The notes under the pieces: model-generated
The model's database searches: none
The model's input: only the letters and a program-made list of their open reading frames with translations
Told to the model about the DNA's origin: nothing
In this document: one piece after another, positions 1-6,205 of the stretch
How the letters are laid out: each line of letters opens with the position of its first letter
How positions within the stretch are numbered: the stretch's first letter is position 1
DNA from: Planococcus sp. (in: firmicutes)
GTDB taxonomy: Bacteria > Bacillota > Bacilli > Bacillales_A > Planococcaceae
NCBI GenBank assembly: GCA_030147225.1
Contig: JASLAI010000091.1
Span: 1 to 6,410, forward strand
Reading direction: 5' to 3'
Length of the DNA: 6,410 nucleotides
Program-made: the position numbers and the translations under genes

Positions 1-1
1 T

Positions 2-868
2 CAAGGAAGTGAATTCGTCTTTGATGAAAATTTTGCAGAACCGGATCAATCAATCTTGCTAATGATCTTGCCGCTTGAGGATTTTAACCGGATGACGGGA
101 AAATCCTATACCTTGGAAGACGATGCCGCGCTATATTACCATTCCACAGACATGTTTGAAGAAAGTGAACTAACGGTTGGGGAGAAGACCTACCGAGTGG
201 CTGAAATTGACAATGAGTTCGATGAAAACCTGGACTTAACAGAATCTATGGCGATTGTAGTGCCGGATATTTCCCATCTGCTTGAAATCCAAGAGGATTT
301 TAAAGAACAGTATCCGCACACTAATTACTTAGCTATCGATGCTGAACTCGGTTGGGATACATCGGGGACTGGAGAGCAGAAGGAAGCTTTGGCCAAGCTG
401 TTGAACAGTGAATACGGCTGGAAGGCGAGCAGTGGCAGTCTTTATGATTCTCGACTCCTTCAACGCGAGGAATGGTACAGCATGAACGGCGGCTTCCTGT
501 TCCTGGGCATATTTCTTGGTTTGCTGTTCACCATTGGGACAGTGTTAATCACCTACTTCAAACAGGTATCTGAAGGGTTTGATGACCGGGAAAAATTCCA
601 GATCATGCAAAAGGTCGGTCTGGATAAGGAAATGATTCAGGAATCCACACGCTCACAAATTGTCTGGATGTTCCTCTTGCCGATTGTCATCGCCACTATA
701 CATGTTATTTTTGCTTATCCGATTGTTCGGAAGCTGCTTCTGATATTTGGTGTTACGAATGAAGTCACCTGGCTGTTATCATTTATTGCAGTGGTCATTG
801 CATTCGCCGGCATTTACTGGCTAATTTACCGCCTCACTTCAAGAGTCTATTACAGTATTGTTAAATGA
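2..868 (+). CDS. BceB/FtsX-family ABC transporter permease, C-terminal part (5' end outside window)
   Basis: The frame is open to the left edge, so this is the last 288 codons of a longer protein; BceB-type permeases are usually about 620-670 residues. Numbering from the in-frame TTG at 56, residues 1-144 are hydrophilic and fit the end of the large extracellular domain between the two membrane blocks of BceB-like proteins. Three hydrophobic segments follow at about 145-167, 203-223 and 237-259. The cytoplasmic loop after the first (YFKQVSEGFDDREKFQIMQK) closely matches the signature of this family. Known family members pair with an ATPase and a two-component system to sense and resist peptide antibiotics such as bacitracin. 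The ATPase and regulators would be expected upstream, outside the window. The gene ends just before a strong terminator, so it is the last gene of its operon. The substrate cannot be inferred. Confidence 0.9.
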   Translation, partial: QGSEFVFDENFAEPDQSILLMILPLEDFNRMTGKSYTLEDDAALYYHSTDMFEESELTVGEKTYRVAEIDNEFDENLDLTESMAIVVPDISHLLEIQEDFKEQYPHTNYLAIDAELGWDTSGTGEQKEALAKLLNSEYGWKASSGSLYDSRLLQREEWYSMNGGFLFLGIFLGLLFTIGTVLITYFKQVSEGFDDREKFQIMQKVGLDKEMIQESTRSQIVWMFLLPIVIATIHVIFAYPIVRKLLLIFGVTNEVTWLLSFIAVVIAFAGIYWLIYRLTSRVYYSIVK

Positions 869-883
869 TTGGAGAAATAATTC

Positions 884-921
884 AGCCGCCCTTCAGCTTT
901 GTAGCTGGAGGGCGGCTTTTT
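884..921 (+). terminator. Intrinsic terminator of the permease operon
   Basis: A 15-bp GC-rich stem (884-898 with 903-917, one G-U pair) has a 4-base loop (TTGT) and runs into five T residues (917-921). It starts 16 bases after the permease stop codon. This is a textbook rho-independent terminator. Confidence 0.93.
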
Positions 922-924
922 ATG

Positions 925-946
925 TCAGTCAAAAGACTGAATTTTT
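925..946 (+). terminator. Possible second, weaker tandem terminator
   Basis: A perfect 6-bp inverted repeat TCAGTC-AAAA-GACTGA (925-940) is followed at once by ATTTTT (941-946). The stem is short and only half GC, so on its own it would be weak. Lying just behind the strong terminator it could act as a backup. It might equally be a protein-binding palindrome or chance. Confidence 0.4.
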
Positions 947-1002
947 CCCGCGGCCAAGCATTTGCGCCTCCTGCTATACCAGACTTCGGTTACGATAGAG
1001 AA

Positions 1003-1016
1003 TGACGGAGGCGTCA
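1003..1016. promoter_or_regulatory. Inverted repeat TGACG-N4-CGTCA upstream of the flavin oxidoreductase
   Basis: A perfect 5+5 inverted repeat with a 4-base centre (GAGG) lies 51 bases before the start codon at 1068. Its right half also belongs to an alternative hairpin in which CGCCTCC (965-971) pairs with GGAGGCG (1007-1013). Position and symmetry fit an operator or a structured leader. No regulator is identified in the window. Confidence 0.3.
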
Positions 1017-1023
1017 GGCTTGC

Positions 1024-1038
1024 TGGCACATCCATTGG
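1024..1038 (+). promoter_or_regulatory. Imperfect sigma-54 (-24/-12) promoter-like element
   Basis: TGGCAC (1024-1029), five bases, then TTGG (1035-1038) matches the sigma-54 consensus TGGCAC-N5-TTGC except for the last base of the -12 element. The implied transcription start, near 1049-1050, lies just before the ribosome binding site at 1054-1060, which is geometrically possible. The mismatch falls in the normally near-invariant GC, so this is only a candidate. I found no good sigma-A promoter in 922-1053. Confidence 0.25.
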
Positions 1039-1067
1039 GGTAAAGAAATAGTCAAGGAGGAATTTAT

Positions 1068-2189
1068 ATGACCATTACGACACAAAATATATTCGAACCG
1101 TTTACCTTTTCATCCGGCTTGACCATTAAGAACCGCATACTGATGGCACCTATGACGACTTCATCTTCAGACGAGAATGGTGATGTCACTGATGACGAAT
1201 TAATGTATTACAAGCGGCGTGCTGAAAGCGGTTTGGGAGCCGTCATTACGGCCTGTGCGCATGTGGAACCACTCGGTGTCGGATTTGCCAATCCATTTGG
1301 GGCAGACAGCGATGAACGGATCGGCAGCTTGGCCCGGCTGGCATCATCCATTCAAGAAGGCGGTGCAAAAGCGATTCTGCAGCTTTACCATGCAGGGCGC
1401 ATGTCAAACGAAGAGTTATTGAAAGGTGAACAACCAGTTTCTCCGAGTGCAGTTCCGGCACCTCGTCCAAATGCGGCAACACCGCGTGAAATGACACGAG
1501 AAGAAATTGACGCTACTATTGCGGCGTTCGGGGAAGCAACGAGACGTGCTATTGAAGCTGGTTTTGACGGTGTGGAAATTCATGGGGCTAATACGTATTT
1601 GATTCAGCAATTTTTCTCACCGCATTCCAATGTCCGGACAGATAAGTGGGGAGGCGATGTTGAGGCACGCATGGCTTTTCCGCTAGCAGTCATCGAATCG
1701 ATCCAGGAAGCAGTGGTTAAGCATGCAGATAATCCGTTCGTGGTCGGTTATCGCATCAGTCCGGAAGAGCGCGAAGAACCGGGTATTACAATGGAAGATA
1801 CATTGCAGTTTTTGACCGCTATTGCAGATCGGGGCATCGATTATATTCATGCATCAGTGGGCAGATTTTTCGGTGGGTCGATCCGTGAAGAAGACAGCCG
1901 GTCACGAGTGGAAATGATCCAAGAACATATTGGCAGCCGGGTACCTGTGATTGGTGTCGGGGGGCTGCAGACATTGGAGCAAGTGAAGGAAGCATTGGAA
2001 GTCACTCCACTGGTCTCGCTTGGGCATGCGTTGATCATGGATCCCGACTGGCTGGAGAAAGTCAGAAAGAGCCGTGATGAAAAGATTTTCCAGGCAATTC
2101 ATTTGAGCAAAAAAGAACAATTGGATATTCCGGAAAACTTGTGGAATATGGTTACCAACGCACCAGGCTGGTTCCGGGTGGAGGAATAA
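1068..2189 (+). CDS. yqiG: Old yellow enzyme family NAD(P)H:flavin oxidoreductase, YqiG-like
   Basis: This 373-residue protein matches the length and layout of B. subtilis YqiG and the staphylococcal relative Ofr. Family members are FMN-dependent TIM-barrel enzymes that use NAD(P)H to reduce activated C=C bonds or other electrophiles; the natural substrate is usually unknown. Seen here: KNRILMAPMT (21-30) at the flavin-binding strand, ILQLYHAGR (103-111), and the active-site segment with His172, Asn175 and Tyr177. These correspond to the substrate-binding His/Asn pair and the proton-donor Tyr of OYE1. A WGG motif follows at 194-196 and the phosphate-binding strand around GVGG (296-299) is present. 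There is no C-terminal iron-sulfur or Rossmann extension, so it is a single-domain OYE. The start is set by AAGGAGG (1054-1060), 7 bases before ATG. It appears monocistronic, bounded by terminators on both sides. Confidence 0.93.
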   Translation: MTITTQNIFEPFTFSSGLTIKNRILMAPMTTSSSDENGDVTDDELMYYKRRAESGLGAVITACAHVEPLGVGFANPFGADSDERIGSLARLASSIQEGGAKAILQLYHAGRMSNEELLKGEQPVSPSAVPAPRPNAATPREMTREEIDATIAAFGEATRRAIEAGFDGVEIHGANTYLIQQFFSPHSNVRTDKWGGDVEARMAFPLAVIESIQEAVVKHADNPFVVGYRISPEEREEPGITMEDTLQFLTAIADRGIDYIHASVGRFFGGSIREEDSRSRVEMIQEHIGSRVPVIGVGGLQTLEQVKEALEVTPLVSLGHALIMDPDWLEKVRKSRDEKIFQAIHLSKKEQLDIPENLWNMVTNAPGWFRVEE

Positions 2190-2194
2190 TAGAT

Positions 2195-2240
2195 AAAAAA
2201 ACAGCGCATTCTGGAAGTAACCCAGGATGCGCTGTTTTAT
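2195..2240. terminator. Bidirectional intrinsic terminator between convergent genes
   Basis: A 17-bp stem (2198-2214 with 2222-2238, one non-Watson-Crick pair) with a 7-base loop is flanked by an A run on the left (2195-2201) and a T run on the right (2235-2238). It can therefore terminate both the plus-strand oxidoreductase (stop at 2189) and the minus-strand transporter (stop at 2245). It sits within the 55-base gap between the two stop codons. Confidence 0.93.
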
Positions 2241-2244
2241 TTGG

Positions 2245-3153
2245 CTATGTGGATTCTGCAGTTTTTTGGGAAAGCACGCGTTGTTTTCTGCCCATTAAAT
2301 TGACAATCATGACACCCGCAATGGCGATGATGCCACCGATGAGCGACAACGGAGTCGGCAGTTCATGCAGCCACATCCAGGCAACGACTATCGCAACTGC
2401 CGGTTCCAAGTAAATTAAACTTGAGACAGAGCTGGCATTGGCCAGCGACAAGGCGGTTGCCCATGTTACATAAGCAATTGCTGCTGGAAAAACACCAACA
2501 TACAATGTAGCCAAATGCGCTTCTAAAGTGGCTCCTTGCACGGCAGTTAATAAACCGGGCGAGAACATGAGAAACGGTAAGGTGCCGGCCCATGTAAAGT
2601 AAGCAGTCAGTTCAATTGCTGAGTAACGGGTGAGCAGCGGTTTTTGAAAAACAAAGAAAATCGCTGACGCAAATGCAGCAATCAATACGAGAAGAGCTCC
2701 ATTTGTCAGTGTCAGGGAGGCTCCAGCAGATCCAAAAGCGATGAAAAGAATTCCGACAAAACCGATGCCAAGACCGATCCAGCCCATACCGGTCAGCCGT
2801 TCTTTCAAAACAAATGCAGCAATTAACGCTGTAAAGATTGGACCGGAACCGACGAGCATACCGGCAGTTCCGGCAGAAATTGTCTCCATGCCGAAGGTAA
2901 CGAAAATGTGATAAACGCTGATGCCAATCCATCCCAGTATAAGAAGGCGGATGATATCATGTTTTTGAGGAAGGCGGAATTTCGTTCCAGGCCATAGAGT
3001 ATAAATCAAGAAAAGTGCTGAAGCGATCAGGAATCGAACGAGTACGTTCTGTCCTGCATCATAGCCGCCTTGAAGCCCGACTCGAATAGCCGCGAAAGAA
3101 GAGCCCCATATCAATACAGAAAATAATGCCAGTGAAAAAGCTTTTGCGTTCAA
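2245..3153 (-). CDS. EamA/DMT-superfamily transporter
   Basis: This is a 302-residue, very hydrophobic inner-membrane protein with about ten predicted membrane segments in two EamA repeats (roughly 5-140 and 150-287). Family hallmarks include WGSSF near the N-terminus (16-20), the end-of-repeat KERLT (117-121), YLEPAVA (248-254) with HELPT (263-267), and a positively charged tail (GRKQR, 288-292). DMT transporters of this type usually export metabolites or amino acids, but the substrate cannot be read from sequence. I chose the TTG start at 3153, not the ATG at 3186. GGAGG (3165-3161) lies 7 bases before the TTG, and the first hydrophobic helix then starts near the N-terminus, as usual. The ATG would add 11 residues, which include the codons formed by the ribosome binding site. 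It converges on the oxidoreductase gene and shares its terminator. Confidence 0.9.
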   Translation of the reverse strand: MNAKAFSLALFSVLIWGSSFAAIRVGLQGGYDAGQNVLVRFLIASALFLIYTLWPGTKFRLPQKHDIIRLLILGWIGISVYHIFVTFGMETISAGTAGMLVGSGPIFTALIAAFVLKERLTGMGWIGLGIGFVGILFIAFGSAGASLTLTNGALLVLIAAFASAIFFVFQKPLLTRYSAIELTAYFTWAGTLPFLMFSPGLLTAVQGATLEAHLATLYVGVFPAAIAYVTWATALSLANASSVSSLIYLEPAVAIVVAWMWLHELPTPLSLIGGIIAIAGVMIVNLMGRKQRVLSQKTAEST

Positions 3154-3158
3154 ATAAT

Positions 3159-3165
3159 CTCCTCC
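3159..3165 (-). promoter_or_regulatory. Ribosome binding site fixing the TTG start of the EamA transporter
   Basis: The minus strand reads GGAGGAG, 5 bases before TTG at 3153-3151 (7 if counted from the GGAGG core). The competing ATG at 3186 has no comparable purine-rich site in front of it (upstream sequence AGGATAGCCATTGG). Confidence 0.75.
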
Positions 3166-3225
3166 ATTAACCACTGATCTATCCAATGGCTATCCTATCT
3201 GCAAAAATAAAAACAGACAGAAACT

Positions 3226-3254
3226 AGTATATTCTTTTCAGAAGGAAATGTCTC
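3226..3254 (-). promoter_or_regulatory. Candidate sigma-A promoter of the EamA transporter
   Basis: On the minus strand, GAGACA (3254-3249) and TATACT (3231-3226) are separated by 17 bases. The -10 matches the consensus at five of six positions, the -35 at four of six. The transcription start would fall near 3219, giving a 5' leader of about 65 bases. It supports transcription independent of the upstream STAS gene, after which I see no convincing terminator. Confidence 0.5.
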
Positions 3255-3294
3255 TAAGAAGAGGCGGGATTCACCGTTCCGTCCATTAGGTACC

Positions 3295-4308
3295 TCAAAC
3301 GATTTTCCGTCCGCTTCGTCCAAGTGCGTAGTAGATTCCGTGTTGAAGGCTTTGGAGCGATTCAAAAGTCTTTAGACCGTTTTGTGATTGGGCAATGATG
3401 ATTGCCAGTTCCGGTGAGATGCCGACCAGAATGACTTCTGTTCCCAGAAGTCTGGCTGAAGCACCAAGCTTGTCTATCAAAGAAGCCGTGTGTTCTGTGA
3501 TGTGCTGATTCAAGCCGGTCAAGTCCACCAACAAGTAATTGGCTTTATGCTTAGGAAGCTCGCTCAATGTCTTAAAGATCAAATCCTCTGTGCGCTGTTC
3601 GTCATAACTGCCGATCATCGGAACGACAATAATGCCTTCAAGCACAGGAATGATGGGAGATGAAAGCTCCTTTACTAAATTCTGGAGAGACTTGGTGTGT
3701 TCATCAACTAAAGCTTCCAGTTTGCGGATTTGATCATCATCTTGTTTTCTGGATAGATCACTGATGTTTTGCTGGACTGTTACATCGGAAGGGAAGTATT
3801 CAACCAGGCTGTAAGGATTGCCTTCTCTTTGATAATGGACGGTTTTGTACCAAAAATTAATACCGAATATTCCTGTCAATACACCGGCATAATGGGACGG
3901 GACGAATATGCCTTCCATGTTTTTGTTTTTCAGCAGATTCATTTTGTACTCCCAGTCATTTTGAATTTGCATCGTAAAAGTATTATTTTCAGTATCCATT
4001 TCAATGATTTCAACTTTCCCCCAGCCGGCAGGAGCATATGTATTGGAAATCCATTCGACGATGTTTGAAGTATTGATTTGCTTCATGTCTTTAAAGCCTT
4101 CGCCAACAATGACACCTTGGCGGAATCCAGTCGTTTCCAGTACAAGTTGAGTCGCTTCGGTGCCGGAAATTTCTCTGATGGTGTCAAAAAAAGTCTCCAT
4201 GGCGCTTGTCCAAAAGAGCACGACATCTCCACCTTCAAAAAGTACTTCACCAGTTTCCAAATTCCATTCCAGTTCTATGCCGCCAACAACGATGCGTTTG
4301 ATGCTCAT
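3295..4308 (-). CDS. RsbR-like STAS-domain protein with a divergent N-terminal sensor domain
   Basis: The protein is 337 residues. The C-terminal part (about 216-330) is a clear RsbR-type STAS domain: the linker ending ELSSPIIPVLEG (214-225), VPMIGSYDEQR (229-239), LLVDLTGL (259-266) and ARLLGTEVILVGISPELA (285-302). RsbR paralogues build the stressosome with RsbS and RsbT, which controls sigma-B or second-messenger outputs. Residues 183-215 look like the helical linker that relays signals. Residues 1-180 are not the usual RsbR globin-like domain. GFRQGVIVGEG (61-71) and SHYAGVLTGIFGINF (138-152) faintly recall V4R/XylR-N ligand-binding domains, but the typical cysteines are absent; this is tentative. 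The two phosphoacceptor threonines of RsbR appear to be Glu237 and Glu272. Start: GGAGGAA (4323-4317) lies 8 bases before ATG. No rsbS, rsbT or sigB is adjacent, so it looks like an orphan sensor. Confidence 0.85.
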   Translation of the reverse strand: MSIKRIVVGGIELEWNLETGEVLFEGGDVVLFWTSAMETFFDTIREISGTEATQLVLETTGFRQGVIVGEGFKDMKQINTSNIVEWISNTYAPAGWGKVEIIEMDTENNTFTMQIQNDWEYKMNLLKNKNMEGIFVPSHYAGVLTGIFGINFWYKTVHYQREGNPYSLVEYFPSDVTVQQNISDLSRKQDDDQIRKLEALVDEHTKSLQNLVKELSSPIIPVLEGIIVVPMIGSYDEQRTEDLIFKTLSELPKHKANYLLVDLTGLNQHITEHTASLIDKLGASARLLGTEVILVGISPELAIIIAQSQNGLKTFESLQSLQHGIYYALGRSGRKIV

Positions 4309-4378
4309 GAGCTAAATTCCTCCATTATAGTAAAAGTTGGGTTGATCTAGTAGGGTGACTTATTCTTTCAGTATTCCC

Positions 4379-4409
4379 TTAAGTACCGACAATATGTCTC
4401 ATACTTTAA
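4379..4409. promoter_or_regulatory. Long interrupted palindrome upstream of the STAS gene
   Basis: Nested inverted repeats share a centre near 4393: AAGTA (4381-4385) with TACTT (4402-4406), and GACA (4388-4391) with TGTC (4395-4398). TTAA flanks extend the outer arms with one extra T on the right. It lies about 70-100 bases upstream of the STAS start and 65 bases after the SDR stop. The arms are AT-rich and no U run follows on the minus strand, so an operator seems more likely than a terminator. The rest of 4309-4473 shows no gene and no clear terminator. Confidence 0.35.
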
Positions 4410-4473
4410 AATTTTTGGAGACCGATGCTGAATGGTTTTTTGCCTATGCAGTCCTGTAAAACAGCAAAGATTT

Positions 4474-5370
4474 TCAACACTTGAGCGCATTGAAAGGGTA
4501 GTCCACATCGGTCAGCTTTTCCGACAGCTCCCAAAGCCTGCGAGAGACTTCCAGATCAGTTGCATTGGAATGCGGTGTGCCCTTTGCCGGATAGCCTTTA
4601 CGCTGAAACTGTCCTAAGGGGCCAATATATTCTCCACCGATCAAGTTTGAGTCCGTTGCAGCATAGATCGTAGACAAGGCACCCATACTGGGTGGCTGAA
4701 GGAAAAGGTTGGCAATATTTTTGAAAAGAAACGGGATTTCCCAGTGGCCAAGCTTCAGGATATTGGTTGCAGAAACGCCAGGGTGGCAGGCTATACTGAT
4801 AGTTTGGAGCTTGTGTTCTTTCATGCGTTTGTCCAGCTCCAATGCGAAATACAGATTAGCCAACTTGCTTTGGTTATAAAATTTTTTCGCCTGGTAGCCT
4901 TTTGAGCCATCGAGGTTGTCGAAGTCTATCGTTCCCCGGCTGTGTGCCCGGCTGCTGATGGTTATGACACGTGAATTCCGGGTCTTCGCCAATACAGGCA
5001 AGAGCAGGCCCGTCAATGCAAAATGGCCAAGGTGATTGCTGCCGAATTGCATTTCAAAGCCGTCTTTCGTTTTTGTATAAGGAGGCGCCATGATGCCGGC
5101 GTTGTTAATCAATAAGTCGAGCTGATCGGAAGAATTTCGAAACTTTTCCGCAAAAGATTGAATGCTTTCTAAATCTGCCAGATCCAATCGCATGATTTCA
5201 ATTTGTCCCGTTGCATGACGTTCCAGTAAAGCGGAACGCGCCATTTGACCTTTTTCGATATTGCGCACGGCTAAGATAATTTTTGCGCCCATCGCCAAAA
5301 GCCCTTTAGCTGTTTCGAGTCCGATGCCGCTATTGCCTCCTGTGATGATAGCCGTTTTTCCTGTAAGCAA
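4474..5370 (-). CDS. Short-chain dehydrogenase/reductase, retinol-dehydrogenase-like
   Basis: This 298-residue Rossmann-fold enzyme carries all classical SDR landmarks: the nucleotide-binding TGGNSGIG (10-17), a DLADL segment (63-67) near the adenine pocket, NNAG (89-92), Asn112, Ser139/Ser140, and the catalytic Tyr165-x3-Lys169 (YNQSK). HPGVSATN (196-203) follows. Arg36 after the second strand suggests an NADP(H) preference, which is inference. Length and motifs resemble the retinol dehydrogenase/WWOX-like branch, common in Bacillales with unknown substrates. No partner gene indicates a pathway. The start is TTG at 5370; no in-frame ATG or GTG precedes it near a ribosome binding site, and the glycine motif sits at the normal distance from the N-terminus. 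It lies about 140 bases downstream of the secreted-protein gene and behind that gene's terminator, so it needs its own promoter. Confidence 0.92.
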   Translation of the reverse strand: MLTGKTAIITGGNSGIGLETAKGLLAMGAKIILAVRNIEKGQMARSALLERHATGQIEIMRLDLADLESIQSFAEKFRNSSDQLDLLINNAGIMAPPYTKTKDGFEMQFGSNHLGHFALTGLLLPVLAKTRNSRVITISSRAHSRGTIDFDNLDGSKGYQAKKFYNQSKLANLYFALELDKRMKEHKLQTISIACHPGVSATNILKLGHWEIPFLFKNIANLFLQPPSMGALSTIYAATDSNLIGGEYIGPLGQFQRKGYPAKGTPHSNATDLEVSRRLWELSEKLTDVDYPFNALKC

Positions 5371-5377
5371 ACAATCA

Positions 5378-5385
5378 CTTCCTTC
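5378..5385 (-). promoter_or_regulatory. Ribosome binding site fixing the TTG start of the SDR
   Basis: The minus strand reads GAAGGAAG, 7 bases before TTG at 5370-5368. It is a moderate match to the anti-Shine-Dalgarno sequence, but well placed. Confidence 0.6.
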
Positions 5386-5418
5386 GTGTTTTCAGTTGGA
5401 CTGGAATCGCTTTCCCCT

Positions 5419-5447
5419 ATTTTAGCGGTTCTTAGCTCCATTTGAAA
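5419..5447 (-). promoter_or_regulatory. Weak candidate promoter of the SDR gene
   Basis: On the minus strand TAAAAT (5424-5419) is a good -10 (five of six). A poor -35, TTTCAA (5447-5442, three of six), lies 17 bases upstream. A promoter is expected here because a terminator stands at 5462-5495. The exact element is uncertain. Confidence 0.3.
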
Positions 5448-5461
5448 CCTCAATAGACATG

Positions 5462-5495
5462 AAAATGCCCCATCAGCTATTTGATGAGGCATTTT
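5462..5495 (-). terminator. Intrinsic terminator of the secreted-protein gene
   Basis: A 14-bp stem (5462-5475 with 5482-5495) has a 6-base loop. Its one imperfect pair is a G-U wobble when read on the minus strand, and the stem ends in TTTT. It begins 14 bases after the stop codon of the secreted protein. The wobble in minus-strand RNA, a C-A mismatch in plus-strand RNA, agrees with selection for minus-strand function. Confidence 0.85.
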
Positions 5496-5509
5496 GATGC
5501 TATTTGTTA

Positions 5510-6124
5510 TCAATGGTATTTTTTCCAGTCGCTATAAGTGACTTTTACATCGATAACCTTTTTGGTCTGAGAGGTTTTGATGTTTTCTTTAGTAACCTCT
5601 TTTTTAGTCTCTACATTCACTTTTGGCTCACCATATTTTTTCTCTGTATCGACTTTGGTCTCATCGCTGATTACTTTGCCGTTGCTGCCTGGCGCTCCTC
5701 TGTGTTTCAATGTGTTGACAGTCGTTTTAATGATTTTGACAGGTGTTGTTATGGTTTTGATTTTTGTTGTTTTAGTGACTTCATCCCATGTAGTGATCTT
5801 CACTATCTTATAGGTAGTGGTGGTTGTGACATCCCGATACCATTTATGCTTAGTTGGGTGTTTTTCTTTGGTTACTACGACATCAACTTTTTTTGAAACA
5901 TCTTTTTTGGATTTCTTAACAACGGAAGTATCAGTATGCTTCTTCACTTTTACTTCTTTATCATAGCTCACATCAACTGTCGTTGTGACAATGGTCGTGA
6001 CACCTTTTTCAAAGGTCACCGTTTTTGTTGTATGGCTGTCATCATTACCACCGCTTGCCATAGACGTTGAAGCAAAACCAAATACGAGCACAACCGCAAA
6101 CAAGATCATTAACAGCTTTTTCAT
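5510..6124 (-). CDS. Secreted Thr/Lys/Val-rich low-complexity protein of unknown function
   Basis: I do not recognise this 204-residue protein. It begins with a clear Sec signal peptide: MKK, a hydrophobic core (4-18), then STSMAS, with likely signal peptidase I cleavage near residues 23-24. There is no lipobox cysteine, LPxTG anchor or later membrane helix, so it should be released or held by charge. The mature part contains no cysteine, and by my count about 37 Thr and 40 Lys fall in the whole protein. Stretches alternate Thr/Val/Ile with Lys (for example 32-60 and 99-140), suggesting beta-strands with basic faces. A short Gly/Pro-containing break occurs at 143-150 (GAPGSNGK), and aromatic residues cluster near WYRD (95-98) and the C-terminal YSDWKKYH (197-204). 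AAAGGAG (6140-6134) lies 9 bases before ATG. It is monocistronic, with its own terminator. Binding to anionic wall polymers or nucleic acid is possible but unproven. Confidence 0.8.
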   Translation of the reverse strand: MKKLLMILFAVVLVFGFASTSMASGGNDDSHTTKTVTFEKGVTTIVTTTVDVSYDKEVKVKKHTDTSVVKKSKKDVSKKVDVVVTKEKHPTKHKWYRDVTTTTTYKIVKITTWDEVTKTTKIKTITTPVKIIKTTVNTLKHRGAPGSNGKVISDETKVDTEKKYGEPKVNVETKKEVTKENIKTSQTKKVIDVKVTYSDWKKYH

Positions 6125-6205
6125 CTTCTTTTTCTCCTTTTGATCGATAGATTTGCGTAAGACCTAACAACTTGAAAAGGCACAGACAAATCAAACTAAG
6201 CTATA

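Noticed and set aside
2141..2413. 90-codon plus-strand open frame across the convergent gene ends
   Set aside because: It overlaps the end of the oxidoreductase, crosses the bidirectional terminator and continues antisense to the transporter; its product is not protein-like.
3154..3186. Longer EamA product starting from ATG at 3186
   Set aside because: The ATG lacks a ribosome binding site, while GGAGG at the correct distance precedes the TTG at 3153.
3255..3294. Possible terminator after the STAS gene around the GC-rich stretch GGACGG...CCCGCC
   Set aside because: The best stem has two internal mismatches and no U run follows, so I do not call it.
4324..4329. Perfect TATAAT on the minus strand directly in front of the STAS ribosome binding site
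   Set aside because: Transcription would begin at about 4317, removing the Shine-Dalgarno sequence at 4323-4317, and no -35 lies 16-18 bases upstream (TACTAG matches poorly).
5271..5513. 80-codon minus-strand open frame spanning the SDR start and the terminator
   Set aside because: It runs through the terminator stem and overlaps the SDR in another frame, with no recognisable domain; the SDR start is supported by its own motif spacing.
5504..5896. 130-codon plus-strand open frame with a hydrophobic-looking product
   Set aside because: It is antisense to the Thr/Lys-rich secreted-protein gene. Its aromatic, hydrophobic composition is what the complement of Thr/Lys codons gives, and it has no ribosome binding site.
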